Notes: a model not told the origin generated them from the letters alone. Positions 11,714-23,289 are shown, counted from the stretch's first letter. The stretch is 64,000 nt of DNA from Xestospongia bergquistia (GCA_963965975.1 OZ014414.1:3013501-3077500), one strand, 5' to 3'. Program-made: numbers and translations.

Positions 11714-11819
11714 ATCATATAAATAATCTCCAGTAGTTTGTTCTTGTTCTGAAACAAAGTGGCTTTTTGAAGAGAATTTCTGACACCTAGCATCAGGTTT
11801 CTTAGACTTTCATACTCTT

Positions 11820-12436
11820 GCAATGATGTGACCTTTCTTTTTACAAATCAGACAATCCCAGTCTTTGAATTTACATTAGGATGGCGAATGAGCTCCTCCA
11901 CACCTGTAGTATGGTTCCTGGTGACTTGTTGTGTCTGTAGTAGTTTTGTAGCATCTCCCCCGAGTCTGTGAGGTGAAGTGAAAACTTAGTCTGCGTACAG
12001 TACTATCTGACTTGAGATCCTGAGTGTCCTTTTCAGCTGCTTCCAATGCTTTAGCTATATCGAGTGCCTCGTCAAAAGTTAAGTCCTTCTCAGCCAGGAG
12101 ACGTTTCTGAATACCAGACTGATTGACACCACATACGAGTCTATCGCGTAGCATCAATGGTAGTGTATCCGTATAGTCGCAATACGGTAACATACGTCGC
12201 AATACTCTCCTCAGCTGATTGAACTCTTGAGAGTTAAACTTGTAACGCGTTACTATTACGGATGGTCTTGAATCGTGAAAATCTTTCACCAATGCCACCA
12301 AGTCGTCGTAAAATTTCAAATCTGGTCTGTCATCTGACGAACAAGTTTGTAGGTTTGGGACCACATGCCGACAGTAGTATAGCACGTTTTTTATTAATAG
12401 ATCCACTACATCATTCACGATGAAAAACTGATCCAA
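11820..12436 (-). pseudogene. Gypsy element 1 Gag with zinc knuckles
   Basis: The 12436-11876 frame has the retrotransposon Gag core (YKFNSQEFNQLRRVLRRMLP, then LRDRLVCGVNQSGIQKRLL and a DEALDIAKALEAAE helix). A knuckle-like YYRCGGAH follows. After an in-frame stop near 11880 the reading continues CKFKDWDCLICKKKGHIIAR, a second zinc knuckle, to about 11820. Length and order fit gypsy Gag. The upstream start is unclear. Confidence 0.75.
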
Positions 12437-12526
12437 TCGTTAGATATAAAACGACCAAGATTCTTTAGTCAAATTGTAAGAAGACAGAGTTCCATGTAGG
12501 GCCATACTTTTACCCTCGTCGCCAGC

Positions 12527-12764
12527 TGTGATAACTTAGAAACTTATATTTTAGAATAAATATTAGAATAACAAACTTCAACAACAGAACACAACCAACA
12601 CATACAAATACAACAGCAGTTAACACGCTGACTACCAACTGAACTAAAAATAAATACACAATAACTTAAATACATACAATAAATAAACAATGACATAATT
12701 ATGACAATATTACTAACATTGGGTAAACATGACACATACATTAGATAAGTATTAATCTACTACA
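12527..12764 (-). repeat. 5' LTR of gypsy element 1 (238 bp)
   Basis: Bounded by the GCTAC target duplication on the outside and the primer-site-like TGGCGACGAGGG on the inside (two bases after the LTR end). It carries two blocks missing from the 3' LTR and scattered substitutions, so insertion is not very recent. Confidence 0.9.
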
Positions 12765-12769
12765 GCTAC

Positions 12770-13551
12770 TTCTGTATTTATTTGTTAATCACTAACAAAG
12801 AATTTATCGTATTAATTAGCCTGCTTTGATAGGTATGTAGCCTACTTTTGTCATTATACAAAAAACAAATTTGGTACAGCTACATATAATACAAAGTCAT
12901 TCTCCTTAAATAGTGAATGTTCAAATAACTAGATGATACAGTTTAATATTGGTTTGTTACATTTAGCTATTTGTACATATAGATACATATGACAAGTTAC
13001 TTGACAAACCTATGAAGTAAGGTTATGTTATTATTAAGTGGAATGTTCTCAGTATTGTGTGCGCTTGGATGTTCTAGTTAATTGTATAAATGTAATTACA
13101 TTTCTATATTCCAACTTTCTGTATTGATAATTGAAGTGTTCATTTGTCAACATTTAATCAATACCACATACATTAAAAGTGAAATTTTTTAAAACATTAA
13201 GTAATTTATAATGTGATAGTTGTGTTATTATAATTATTTTATTGTTATCTCGGGTATTACCAGTATATTAAATAAGACTCCTACAGAAGACAAACTACTT
13301 GTTACTATTAAGTAGTTGTTAAGACTGGACACCAATGTTAACAATGAGTATACTTAAACTATGGGTGTGTTTAGTACATTCATTTTCCTCAATATCAAGT
13401 ATCACTGGTAAATCTTGGCATAATCACAAGTCGAGGTATACACATTCCTTAGTGCTAAGTATCCATACAAACTATAGTATATCTTCAACACTAGTATAAT
13501 TGGATAGTTTAGTACATGGATGGTAAGTCTCAGACACCCACTACAAATCTA
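12770..13551. other. No gene seen
   Basis: This is the locus interrupted by the gypsy insertion; it continues AT-rich without open frames or exon signals. A short GTTTAGTACAT motif begins to recur at its right edge (see 13364-14160). Confidence 0.4.
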
Positions 13552-14160
13552 GGCTGTAAAAAGTGATTGGTTGATTTAACCATTGTTAGGTTATACAGGT
13601 TGTAATTCAAACTTATTTTTGTCAAAAACCAAGCATACTACTCTTTTTATTACTAATACACTAGTGTTTATGTGGTACCTAAATAAACATCAATTTTTTA
13701 ATAAATTAGTTTCTAGTGTTTACATTTTGCACATGCAACCTTTATATTAGTTAAATCAACCAATCGATTTTTACAACATATGTATCACTTAATACTGAAT
13801 ACTTTGGTGTTTAGTACATCCTGAGATGGTTCATTTAAGAGTTCATATAGGAGTCCAGTGTATATATATCTCCTAATTATTAAGTATAGATTTATACTAT
13901 TGTCATTAAAAAAAGGTTTAGTGTATGGGTACCTCTACCAGGACAATTACTTATAACATCCTCAACAAATTCCATTTTTTGCTTCACATACTCCCTTGTC
14001 AATTCACATTATCATCACTAGAGATAAGTTTAGTGTGTAACTCTGCCAGAAACATTACTGATAACATCATCAAGAAACAAATCGTTTTTGCTTCTCATAC
14101 ACACTTGCCAATATTTCAAGGACAGTATGTGAATGTACCCAAATTGTGTCAGTGATTCCT
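13364..14160. repeat. Degenerate repeat with GTTTAGTACAT/GTGTA motif
   Basis: GTTTAGTACAT or GTTTAGTGTAT-like starts recur near 13369, 13508, 13809, 13916 and 14028, and the blocks at 13916-14025 and 14028-14140 are near copies (CTACCAGGACAATTACTTATAAC against CTGCCAGAAACATTACTGATAAC, followed by TTTTTGCTTC in each). The open frame at 13925-14155 is made of these two copies and is unlikely to be a gene. MITE copy 2 is inserted within the array. Confidence 0.55.
13552..13778. mobile_element. MITE copy 2, TA-flanked, 227 bp
   Basis: Ends GGCTGTAAAAAGTGATTGG and CCAATCGATTTTTACAACA are inverted repeats flanked by TA at 13550-13551 and 13779-13780. The first 40 bp match MITE copy 1 (TTGATTTAACC and the following TTRGGTTAT block), so both belong to one family. 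Non-coding. Confidence 0.82.
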
Positions 14161-14483
14161 AACCACAAGACATTATAACTTTATTGTGCTAATATAAATT
14201 ATTAATCAATATACTAGTGGCTTATTATCACAACATTACACCCACTAATTTAATAAAAAGTGATTAATATGAACCAAGTACACTTGTCACCTTACACTAT
14301 TATATAAGCTTTTATGAACTTTATATATATAACAATGAAAGTTCAAACATTACATACCTTACTATTGTAAACATATTGTTTGTAATTGTTACTGAAATTA
14401 TGACTCCAGTCAACTACACATGTGTCCATTTTTATGCCAAATAAATTTATGTCCTATTGTAACCACACCCACAATTTCTATTC

Positions 14484-14561
14484 CTTTGTACATCATTACA
14501 TGTACACAAAGAGTTATGTACTTGTACTTCTTAAACTAGACAATAGGAACTGACTATATTC
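14484..14561 (+). repeat. Left 78-bp direct repeat flanking the duplicated segment
   Basis: The sequence beginning CTTTGTACATCATTACATG and ending CTGACTATATTC is repeated at 15905-15982 with no difference seen. The two copies bracket the 1342-bp segment 14563-15904, as a long target-site duplication would. Confidence 0.9.
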
Positions 14562-14562
14562 A

Positions 14563-15904
14563 TACATCTACAACATATGAATTTACAAACTGTTATCAGA
14601 AAAATTGTTACTCATAAAATTAACATCTTTGTTGAAGAAACAAAATACCAACATCAATACAGAGGTAGTTAAAACAATATTAATTATTACCCAACAGTTA
14701 TCAGAGAACATCATTATTCTACAACATATGATATAAGTAAATTATTAATAGTATCTACTATCATTAAATGTTAGATACAACCTCCAAGATATTAGTTAGA
14801 CTAAAGAGAGCAGGAGATAATCCGTGATATGGAGCAGCAAGCATTAATTTCACTTTAAAAAAAACATTATTCATATATTCTTACACAGTAGTCACTACTC
14901 ACTATCAAATGAAACATCATTCCAATATATATGACTAAAAGATTATAAATTCATTATATATTAATATCTATTATGAGGTAAAACTTACTAGTTGTGAGTG
15001 ATTACTAATAAGATATATCTAAATCATCCTACATATATAACAACAAAAACATTGTTTATAAATAAATCACAACTATATGTAGTAGTTATATGTATATATG
15101 AATGCAGTCAATAGATCACCAGTAATATAATAATATAATAACTATAAAGAGGAGTGAATTTTATTACATGTTCAACATATCAAACGTACAAGGTAACAGT
15201 TACAAAGAACATGATCAATGCATGTTTCACAGGAGGGTGGAAGCTAATGCCACCAAAACAAAAGGGTTATATAACCTAAGTTACATAAGGACAAAACAAG
15301 AGTGCTGTACCAAAGACATAGAGTTATACTATAATAATTTGAAACAAGTGTTATGTCAGAGGAGGGTAGATAGGAAGGGACGTGTACATATTAGTACACA
15401 AGAAATGGGACTGGGTATAGTGAACATAGTGGACTTAACAACAATAACAGGTAAAGACACAGGATTACTACAAGATCAAATTGACACTATAACATAATGA
15501 GGATTATGCTAGGCTAGGAGACAGAGGATAAAATAAGACACAGTAACATAATAAACAACAAAATTTGTCAAGGACACTGGGTTACTTAAATGGATATAAT
15601 AATAATGGATTTTGTATTAGGAGACAGTGCAAAAAAAGGAATGTTAGGACACAATAAACATTGTGGACTTAATAATAGTTATCTGTACAAGTACATGGTT
15701 ACTTTTAGGATTTGACTCTGGGACATAATGAGAGTTACATTAGTAAGAAATGGGTAGAATTATTGCTTGGACACAGTGAAAATGAGAATTACACTAGAAC
15801 ACATAGCAATAAAAACACAGATGATGGAGGTGTGTGTATATTGAGTGAAGTCCTGAGTTTATATTAACTTCAGAGTAACATTAGAACAAGGAAGGGATTA
15901 CATA
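14563..15904 (+). other. Inserted copy of a 1342-bp segment
   Basis: Matches 19336-20677 at a constant offset of 4773 bp across both ends, with no difference noticed, so the duplication is young. It sits between 78-bp direct repeats with one extra A (14562) at the left junction. The content is AT-rich non-coding DNA plus minisatellite-like blocks with AGGACACA motifs. The open frame 15168-15497 falls inside; it has no recognisable domain. Because this copy is the one bracketed by target repeats, it is the daughter and the copy at 19.3-20.7 kb the donor. Confidence 0.85.
15168..15497 (+). CDS. 109-codon ORF in duplicated segment, doubtful
   Basis: The only fair-sized open frame of the segment, identical to 19941-20270. 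It contains two similar blocks (CMFHRRVEANATKTKGLYNL and VLCQRRVDRKGRVHI), so it seems to arise from repeat DNA. No known domain, no exon partners. Probably not a gene. Confidence 0.15.
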   Translation: MFNISNVQGNSYKEHDQCMFHRRVEANATKTKGLYNLSYIRTKQECCTKDIELYYNNLKQVLCQRRVDRKGRVHISTQEMGLGIVNIVDLTTITGKDTGLLQDQIDTIT

Positions 15905-15982
15905 CTTTGTACATCATTACATGTACACAAAGAGTTATGTACTTGTACTTCTTAAACTAGACAATAGGAACTGACTATATTC
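15905..15982 (+). repeat. Right 78-bp direct repeat flanking the duplicated segment
   Basis: Partner of 14484-14561 at offset 1421 bp. After it the sequence continues TAGCTAG, which should be the original target context. Confidence 0.9.
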
Positions 15983-16352
15983 TAGCTAGTACTAAAAGGT
16001 TGAATCTGAAATTTAAAATATCTAGAAATTATAGCTACCAAATTTAGAAGTCTAATCAGGTTTAGGGTTTACAGTAATAATAATAAGTCTTAAATGTTTT
16101 CCATGAACAAAACTAACAAAGAAATCTCGGCTATGTATAGAAGGTGGTATCAATTAAAAAGTAAGTGATAGGCTTATCCCTTTGAGGGCAAAGAGATGCA
16201 AAATACTTCGTAAAAACAAGGAATTCATATTTTTAGAACCAGCTGAAAATTATTTATTGATGAGTGTCTGTGGCTTTTTTCAAGTTTTGATTACTGTGCT
16301 GTGATCTTCTTTTCTACTTACTTGGTCTTCTTTATCAAATTTCTCCTGTACA

Positions 16353-17525
16353 ATGGCAAAAATGTTACCTAGAAAGGACTTGTTGGACTTTGTTTTTGAT
16401 AAAGATGAGTTTGATGGCTATATAAGTGATAATGAAATTGAAAGAATTACAAGACATAATGAATATGAATATGATGAATTGATGTATTTTAGATAATGAA
16501 GATGGAATTTAAAAAATGAATGTGAAAATTTGAAGATGAGACAAATGGTGATGATGTGTATAAAGTTGTTGGGTTGAATGAGGAGAAGAACGACAGCTCA
16601 AATATTGAAAGCAATAAAGATGATTTAATTCTTACCAACTATTCTGCTTATAATTGAGAGTTGACGTGACAAACAAAATACCAGTTTATTTTTTTGACTT
16701 ACTTATAACTGATGATATAATTGAGAAGATTGTTGATGAAACAGATCTCTTATCTAACCAGTTTCCAGAAAATAATGGTGAGCTGCCAAGATAATCTCGT
16801 GTCCATGCTTGGAATAAAGCCTTTTGTACAGGTGAATTGCTGAAGTGTTTTGGCATTATTTTGAGTATGGATTTGATACAATTTCCCAAGCTGGAGGATT
16901 ACTGGTCTACTTTGTGGCCTTTCCAAACTCGTATATTTCTGTCATAATTAATATCTTGAGATCATTTCTCTGTCATTCAAAAATTCTTTTATCTCAATGA
17001 CAGTTCAAACCACATTCCCAAGGTTCACCTGGCTATGATCCTTTGTATAAACTACAACCACTATCAGAACATCTTTTGAGAAATCTCGGATCTAACTATA
17101 TTGTAGGAAAGGAGCTATCAGTAGATAAGCAAATGGGAGAATGTCCTTCCTGTAGTATATCCCTAGAAAGCCAACTCTATATAGGATATGAAAGCTTTTG
17201 TGTTGGTGGACTCACATTATGGTTATTTATATATAAATGGAAGCTATATATACAGGTTAGAATTAGTCATTTTATGTAGCATGCATACATATTGTAAATT
17301 ACTTTGGAAGAAACGAATCAATGGATACTACTACCTACATAAAAGTTACCAATGCAGTAGTTATGAAAAGCAATTGAAGGCCTTGAATCAAAAGGATATT
17401 ACGTATATATGGATAACTACTACTCAAGTGAAACTCTCTTCCTAGATTTGATCGAAAAGGGTTTCAAAACATGCAGAACTGTTTCAATGAACAGAACAGG
17501 CATGCCTGAATGGTATGAAGAATGA
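16353..17525 (+). pseudogene. piggyBac transposase relic
   Basis: Pieces appear in the order of a DDE_Tnp_1_7 (piggyBac) transposase: an acidic N-terminus starting MAKMLPRKDLLDFV at 16353, then FDLLITDDIIEKIVDETDL near 16690, a stop, then HAWNKAFCTGELLKCFGIIL and FPKLEDYWSTLWPF, then HFSVIQKFFYLNDSS. The ELSVDKQMGE block near 17120 corresponds to the ELSVDEQM motif. VLVDSHYGYLY and, after another shift, GYYVYMDNYYSSETLFLDL-like sequence follow near 17395. Stops and frameshifts throughout, so it is dead. No TTAA-flanked ends were identified. The minus-strand open frame 16889-16686 is a shadow. Confidence 0.8.
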
Positions 17526-17829
17526 AGAATTATATACAATAATAATGTACATATGTGGGTATTTGTTGTCAATACGCACTTCTTTATGGAGCTCCATGCA
17601 TAGATTATGGCTGCAGCATCAACTGACTTGGGCAGGTGGAGTAGACAAACAATAGTCTGTCTAATTCATTTGTTCCTCCTCCATATCAACATCATTCACA
17701 TTACAGAGAAGAACATTTCTTCATTAGATCTTGTCATTTTAATGAAAAACAAGAACATCAGTGACACAAACGCTTAATCAAAAATATGCATGAGCACATT
17801 AAAACACAACATAGAATTAAATAGGGATG

Positions 17830-18310
17830 TTATAATGCAACATATTAAAGTAAAATTGGGACATTACATTAGGAGATAGTATAGGATAACATAGTGATGT
17901 TACGTAAGGACAAATCAGGACATTTTAATTAGGATACAGTATAGAGTAACATTGGTTAAATTAGGACACAGTAGATAATAATGGGATGTTAAATTAGGAC
18001 ATAGAATAGTAACTTGAGACATTGCATTTGAACACAGTATAACATATCATTTGGACAGGACACAGAATTGGGTATTATTGTCATATTATATTAGGAGATA
18101 GCATAGTATAATTGGGTTGTTGCATTAGAACACAGTTTAGGGTCACATTGGGATGTCATATTATAATATAGTATAGGCTAAAATTGGGAAGCTACAAGTA
18201 GTTTAACATTGTGACTATGCATCAGGACACTGCACAGGGTAAAATTATGATGTTATGATAGTGACACTGTCAAAAAATTGGAATGTTACATTGTAACAAT
18301 AACCAAGAAT
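17830..18310 (+). repeat. Degenerate minisatellite with TTAGGACACAGTATAG motif
   Basis: A loosely repeated 35-45 bp unit, with TTAGGACACAGTATAGGGTAA followed by CATTGGGATGTTACA, recurs about ten times with many changes. Similar AGGACACA blocks continue in 15500-15890 and 20280-20870, so the repeat family spans the donor region of the duplication. Confidence 0.6.
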
Positions 18311-18531
18311 AAAAGGTATTAATAAGAAGTAATTAATGCATCATGACACAATTAATATGAGGGGCAAGTAAATGAATAGTGCTATAAATGACAGAATAGA
18401 AAACTAATTAATTAACAGAATAGAAAGGAGGGATATATTATGACATGGACAACTATAGCTAATAGATCATGAGGAGTGGATAGCATATTGTAATAAATTC
18501 CACCTTAAACAAGAAGTTTATAACAACAATG

Positions 18532-18556
18532 ATATATATATATATATATATATATA
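18532..18556. repeat. (TA)n microsatellite
   Basis: About 11 uninterrupted TA dinucleotides. Confidence 0.9.
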
Positions 18557-18670
18557 GGGACAGTAAACAGGAGGGCTAGTGTTGGAGGAACAGAGTGAGC
18601 AATTAATAGAGTAATATTAACACAAGTTAGTTTGTAGTGACCAGGAAGATAGAGTAGGGCATAATAGACA

Positions 18671-18677
<7 letters not shown>

Positions 18678-18725
<48 letters not shown>
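18678..18725. repeat. (AT)n microsatellite
   Basis: About 24 AT dinucleotides in one run with a break near its start. Confidence 0.9.
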
Positions 18726-18730
<5 letters not shown>

Positions 18731-19335
18731 GTGGTTATTTTGACTGAAGAATCAATTATAAATCAGTTGAAAGAAAGTTACAAAAAACAGAAGTAAATAG
18801 CAGATATGTGGACTTGCAATGTGTGGATTTGGAATAGAACAGTCAAGAAAAGGATGATGTTGATGATCAGTGTATAGGAGTTGAAGTGAATAGGTGCTAC
18901 AGGTAGGCATTAAGGGAATATATCACTTATGATGTCACATAACAATATAGGATAACACCTGGCCACACACATCAGCAAGATTTAAGGGGTAACTTAACTA
19001 AGACTACATTACAGTACATACAACAGACCTACTACAAAAATACTAACACATAATCATATTATATTATATGTGTACTTCCAGGCTCATTCCAAATTCTAAG
19101 CATGTAGATTAAAGTGTATGAACAACTCAAGTAAAACTAAGCACTCTATTTATAAATGCAAGAAGAGGCTTTCTTACATATACACATAATGTGGCTACAG
19201 CTACTCTGACCAAATTTGTAACTGTCCTTTTGTATGCAATCCATCTTTCTTCCTTCCAACATCTCTGTAGTACAAACATCCTATCAGAATCTTCAGTAAT
19301 AGATAATACCTATAAAGTTATAAAGAGAACAAATT

Positions 19336-20677
19336 TACATCTACAACATATGAATTTACAAACTGTTATCAGAAAAATTGTTACTCATAAAATTAACATC
19401 TTTGTTGAAGAAACAAAATACCAACATCAATACAGAGGTAGTTAAAACAATATTAATTATTACCCAACAGTTATCAGAGAACATCATTATTCTACAACAT
19501 ATGATATAAGTAAATTATTAATAGTATCTACTATCATTAAATGTTAGATACAACCTCCAAGATATTAGTTAGACTAAAGAGAGCAGGAGATAATCCGTGA
19601 TATGGAGCAGCAAGCATTAATTTCACTTTAAAAAAAACATTATTCATATATTCTTACACAGTAGTCACTACTCACTATCAAATGAAACATCATTCCAATA
19701 TATATGACTAAAAGATTATAAATTCATTATATATTAATATCTATTATGAGGTAAAACTTACTAGTTGTGAGTGATTACTAATAAGATATATCTAAATCAT
19801 CCTACATATATAACAACAAAAACATTGTTTATAAATAAATCACAACTATATGTAGTAGTTATATGTATATATGAATGCAGTCAATAGATCACCAGTAATA
19901 TAATAATATAATAACTATAAAGAGGAGTGAATTTTATTACATGTTCAACATATCAAACGTACAAGGTAACAGTTACAAAGAACATGATCAATGCATGTTT
20001 CACAGGAGGGTGGAAGCTAATGCCACCAAAACAAAAGGGTTATATAACCTAAGTTACATAAGGACAAAACAAGAGTGCTGTACCAAAGACATAGAGTTAT
20101 ACTATAATAATTTGAAACAAGTGTTATGTCAGAGGAGGGTAGATAGGAAGGGACGTGTACATATTAGTACACAAGAAATGGGACTGGGTATAGTGAACAT
20201 AGTGGACTTAACAACAATAACAGGTAAAGACACAGGATTACTACAAGATCAAATTGACACTATAACATAATGAGGATTATGCTAGGCTAGGAGACAGAGG
20301 ATAAAATAAGACACAGTAACATAATAAACAACAAAATTTGTCAAGGACACTGGGTTACTTAAATGGATATAATAATAATGGATTTTGTATTAGGAGACAG
20401 TGCAAAAAAAGGAATGTTAGGACACAATAAACATTGTGGACTTAATAATAGTTATCTGTACAAGTACATGGTTACTTTTAGGATTTGACTCTGGGACATA
20501 ATGAGAGTTACATTAGTAAGAAATGGGTAGAATTATTGCTTGGACACAGTGAAAATGAGAATTACACTAGAACACATAGCAATAAAAACACAGATGATGG
20601 AGGTGTGTGTATATTGAGTGAAGTCCTGAGTTTATATTAACTTCAGAGTAACATTAGAACAAGGAAGGGATTACATA
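19336..20677 (+). other. Donor copy of the 1342-bp segment
   Basis: Same sequence as 14563-15904 but without flanking direct repeats; it grades on both sides into similar AT-rich and minisatellite-like DNA, which marks it as the original. The open frame 19191-19445 crosses its left edge and so is unlikely to be a gene. Confidence 0.85.
19941..20270 (+). CDS. 109-codon ORF in donor segment, doubtful
   Basis: Second copy of the frame at 15168-15497; the same doubts apply. That the two frames are the same only reflects how young the duplication is. Confidence 0.15.
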   Translation: MFNISNVQGNSYKEHDQCMFHRRVEANATKTKGLYNLSYIRTKQECCTKDIELYYNNLKQVLCQRRVDRKGRVHISTQEMGLGIVNIVDLTTITGKDTGLLQDQIDTIT

Positions 20678-20679
20678 AT

Positions 20680-21300
20680 ATAGGAGGCAACAATGAATAC
20701 AAGGGCAATATTTTAAGACACAATTATGACCTATAAAACAGTGAATATAGAAAGGAGAAACAAATAAAGACTACATTAGGACACTCTCTGTAAATAACTG
20801 CAGGGTATATTAATACACATTAGGACACCCAAGTAAGAAAAATAGGCTTGCATTGAAGACACTCGGCTCATTCTATTCAGACTTACTGTATTATACTACA
20901 TAAACTGGTTACTATAGTCCATATAATACATACAAGAGGACTACTTCAGTATTGTTTTAAAAATGACAATATGACAATCTTAGTCCAAGAGTACCAATGG
21001 ATTAATACTAAGGCCTAGGACTGAACCTAAAAAAATTTAACTGACTAAAAGCTCATTCAGTACAAAAGCTAAGCAGCACAAGCCATATACCAATACACAT
21101 GGAATGCTGCTACTCTGACTGTATTTATTACTACTGTCTTTCTCTTTTGTTGTAGTCAAGAACAACGTTGTCTAAAGTAACAAAAATAACAATCCATACA
21201 TTTTTTCTAATCTTATATAAATTGTCTCTTTGAATACAGGTTGTTTAATGTGAAACACATATATGTGGAGCTTTGTCATTGTAAGGCAGTATGTCACCAT
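20680..21300. other. No gene seen
   Basis: Continuation of AGGACACA-type repeat DNA to about 20870, then unstructured AT-rich sequence. Confidence 0.4.
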
Positions 21301-21304
21301 CTCA

Positions 21305-21436
21305 TTACACTGGGATACTTGGATATTTAATGTCAGGATGTTGTTGTAAAACGTTAGACATCAATGAGTTTTTCTGATGAGGACAGCAGGGTGTTCTAAT
21401 GGCATCTCCTACTGCATCTCGTAATTGAAGAAAAAA
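21305..21436 (-). other. Possible terminal exon
   Basis: A minus-strand open stretch ends with a stop after LRDAVGDAIRTPCCPHQKNS and about 20 further residues ending YPSIPV. Composition looks protein-like, with a CC-x-x-H cluster, but the frame closes upstream within a few codons of 21436 and no splice partner was found. It could be the last exon of a lost gene or chance. Confidence 0.2.
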
Positions 21437-22167
21437 TATATCTCAAATGCTCCATCCATGCCACAGTTGCCACCAAGTTCATTTTGAAGAAAAGAATAAT
21501 AACCAGGTGCCCTAAATGGAAAAATGGTTAAGACTGTAGAGTCTGTGATACTAGTAAAGATAGTAGGAACAAAAGACAAATTGACCATCTGTGACCATCA
21601 CTCTCATATTGTCTAGGTGTGTCCTAAGTGATTATAGTGTTCAACTACTGGTTTCTCTGTCTTTATTTGGTGGTAATATCTAATTGCTGTTCATTCATTC
21701 AACAGCTTAATAAGTGTTCTGTTTCATCTATATATATTGTAGGTTACATGCTGTACAACTGATAGAGATAGCATATTGGTAGAGGTACAGGTGGCGTGAT
21801 TTTCATTTTGTAGGTGGTTTCTGTGCTATGGCTGGTAAATGTGTCTGTTATTATGATAATTGTACAGGTTTTGCATCTGTATCATTGGCATTGTTAATTT
21901 CATGGTGGTAGCATAGGGTAGTGTTGATTTCTACTCAACAAGAATGTCTCCAGTGTTTGTTGGCCTCCTGTATGCAGTGATGGAAGGGGAAGGGATGGCA
22001 GTTTTTATATGGACAGAGGATGTTCATATAGAATAAATAGCTCAAGATGTATCTTTCAATTTTGGAAGATTGGGATGATAAATAATGACTAGAAATGTAC
22101 AATCTGTTTTTTTTTTATGTTTATATTTTTGCTTTTTATGTTTAAATTTTTGTCATACCAGATCAAA

Positions 22168-22518
22168 ATGGCTGCTTCCAATTGTGCTAACCTAGAAGAA
22201 TGCACTGACGAACAATACATGCAAACTCAAAGAATGCAGTAAAGTGTGAAAGAAGGCTGTTGACCTTCACTAACATGTTACTTTTTGAAAATAGAGCTGA
22301 AAAGTATGGCAGAGGCAGAGAGAGATGATTTTGATCTATTAGTTGAAGTTTACCTCTATATTGTGGAAAAAAGATACTCTAAAGAATGCACTGCTCCTAG
22401 AAAAAGACAAATAAGAAAAAAACAGAGAAGTCTTGAGAAATTTTATCCTGTGATAAAAAATATCTTGAGAAATTTTATCCTAGGTTATAAAATTGGTAGC
22501 AAGTTATTTATGTCCTAG
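22168..22518 (+). other. Possible two-exon coding remnant
   Basis: An ATG at 22168 opens MAASNCANLEECTDEQYMQT. After a stop, a possible acceptor (TTGAAAATAG, about 22292) leads into ELKSMAEAERDDFDLLVEVY and a basic stretch (APRKRQIRKKQRS) that runs into repeat-like DNA at 22440. Acidic helix then basic patch resembles the N-terminus of several transposase or DNA-binding proteins, but nothing specific is recognisable. Confidence 0.2.
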
Positions 22519-22645
22519 GATAATTTTTTTTGTCAGTAGTATAAAACGTTTCTGATATTTCTTGTAATAAGATAAAAATTATTTGATAAATTTTATCCGA
22601 TGGAATAAAAAATAACAGATAATTTTTATCCTAGGACATATTTTT
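22430..22645. repeat. Inverted and direct TTTTATCCTAGGA motifs
   Basis: AAATTTTATCC(TA) occurs several times, and ATGTCCTAGGATAA near 22509 is mirrored by TTATCCTAGGACATA near 22626. The arms are about 105 bp apart. This may be a small foldback element, but its ends are not clear. Confidence 0.5.
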
Positions 22646-22689
22646 GGCAGAACAAAAATTGCTATGACATACTTCATGATCTTTGTAGT

Positions 22690-23280
22690 CTTTCCTGAGT
22701 AGGTGTTATATGAAGTCACCTATCCTTTGTTTGTAAGTTTCCTCTTACGAGCAGAGTCTTTGGAGACATTTTGCTAGACCAAAAGGGATAGCAAATTTGC
22801 AACGATCAGGGTGGCAGCTCTTCCGGTGTAAATAATGGTGGGTAATAATTGGTTTGATAGAGGTCTGTGAGGATTCTATTGTTCCCCAGATGTATTTTGA
22901 CATCTAGGAAGGTGGCTTCAGAATCGAACAGTCCCCAGTCATTTTGATGGTAGAATGGAATTGTTGATAACCTCTTTCATCATCTGATGTCCAGATAATT
23001 AATATAACGTTATATGTTTCCACCAGATTCATAGTTTGTGTTTTGGGTGAGAGAGAAGTTGCTGTTCTAAATCTCCGATGAAAATGTTGGCATATGATGG
23101 GCCATTCTAGCTCCCATGCTGTTCCCTGGTTCTGGAGGTAGTGTCTTTGTTAACAATGAAGCCTTTCTTTGTGAGAATGAGTTCAATAAGTGTTAAGATG
23201 TCTTCAGTATACGTAGGAAGGAATAGATATTGTCATTTATTAAAGGCCATTTTACAGGCTTTCAATCTCTCTGTATGTAA
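22690..23280 (-). pseudogene. Penelope-like retroelement RT relic
   Basis: Reading the minus strand from 23280: LTLIELILTKKGFIVN, then a frame with GPSYANIFIGDLEQQLL, the conserved PSYANIFMG-type block of Penelope-like reverse transcriptases. Further on come WWKHITLY (at the place of the RT W-x-R-Y-I-D-D box), a TFLDVKIHLGNN-like block, TDLYQTNYYPP and HPDRCKFAIPFGLAKCLQRLC, which are the ordered thumb-side motifs of the family. Stops and frameshifts are dense and the catalytic Asp pair is not visible. No GIY-YIG endonuclease part was recognised downstream. Confidence 0.65.
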
Positions 23281-23289
23281 AATGTTGTG

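Larger units (their letters stand above)
8387..12764 (-). mobile_element. Full-length Ty3/gypsy LTR retrotransposon, coding-dead
   Basis: All structural marks are present: LTRs at 12527-12764 (5') and 8387-8565 (3'), a primer-site-like TGGCGACGAGGG just inside the 5' LTR, a purine tract (AAAGGTGGAGGAA on the minus strand) just before the 3' LTR, and a 5-bp target duplication GCTAC at 8382-8386 and 12765-12769. Between the LTRs the minus strand reads gag, protease, reverse transcriptase, RNase H and integrase in the Ty3/gypsy order. The coding part has several stops and frame changes and altered catalytic residues in protease and RT, so this copy cannot move by itself. Confidence 0.93.

Noticed and set aside
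11050-11726. Plus-strand open frames across the gypsy element 1 RT and protease
   Set aside because: They mirror the minus-strand pol frames, which show true motifs.
13925-14155. 76-codon plus-strand ORF
   Set aside because: It consists of two near copies of a repeat unit and has no domain or codon bias.
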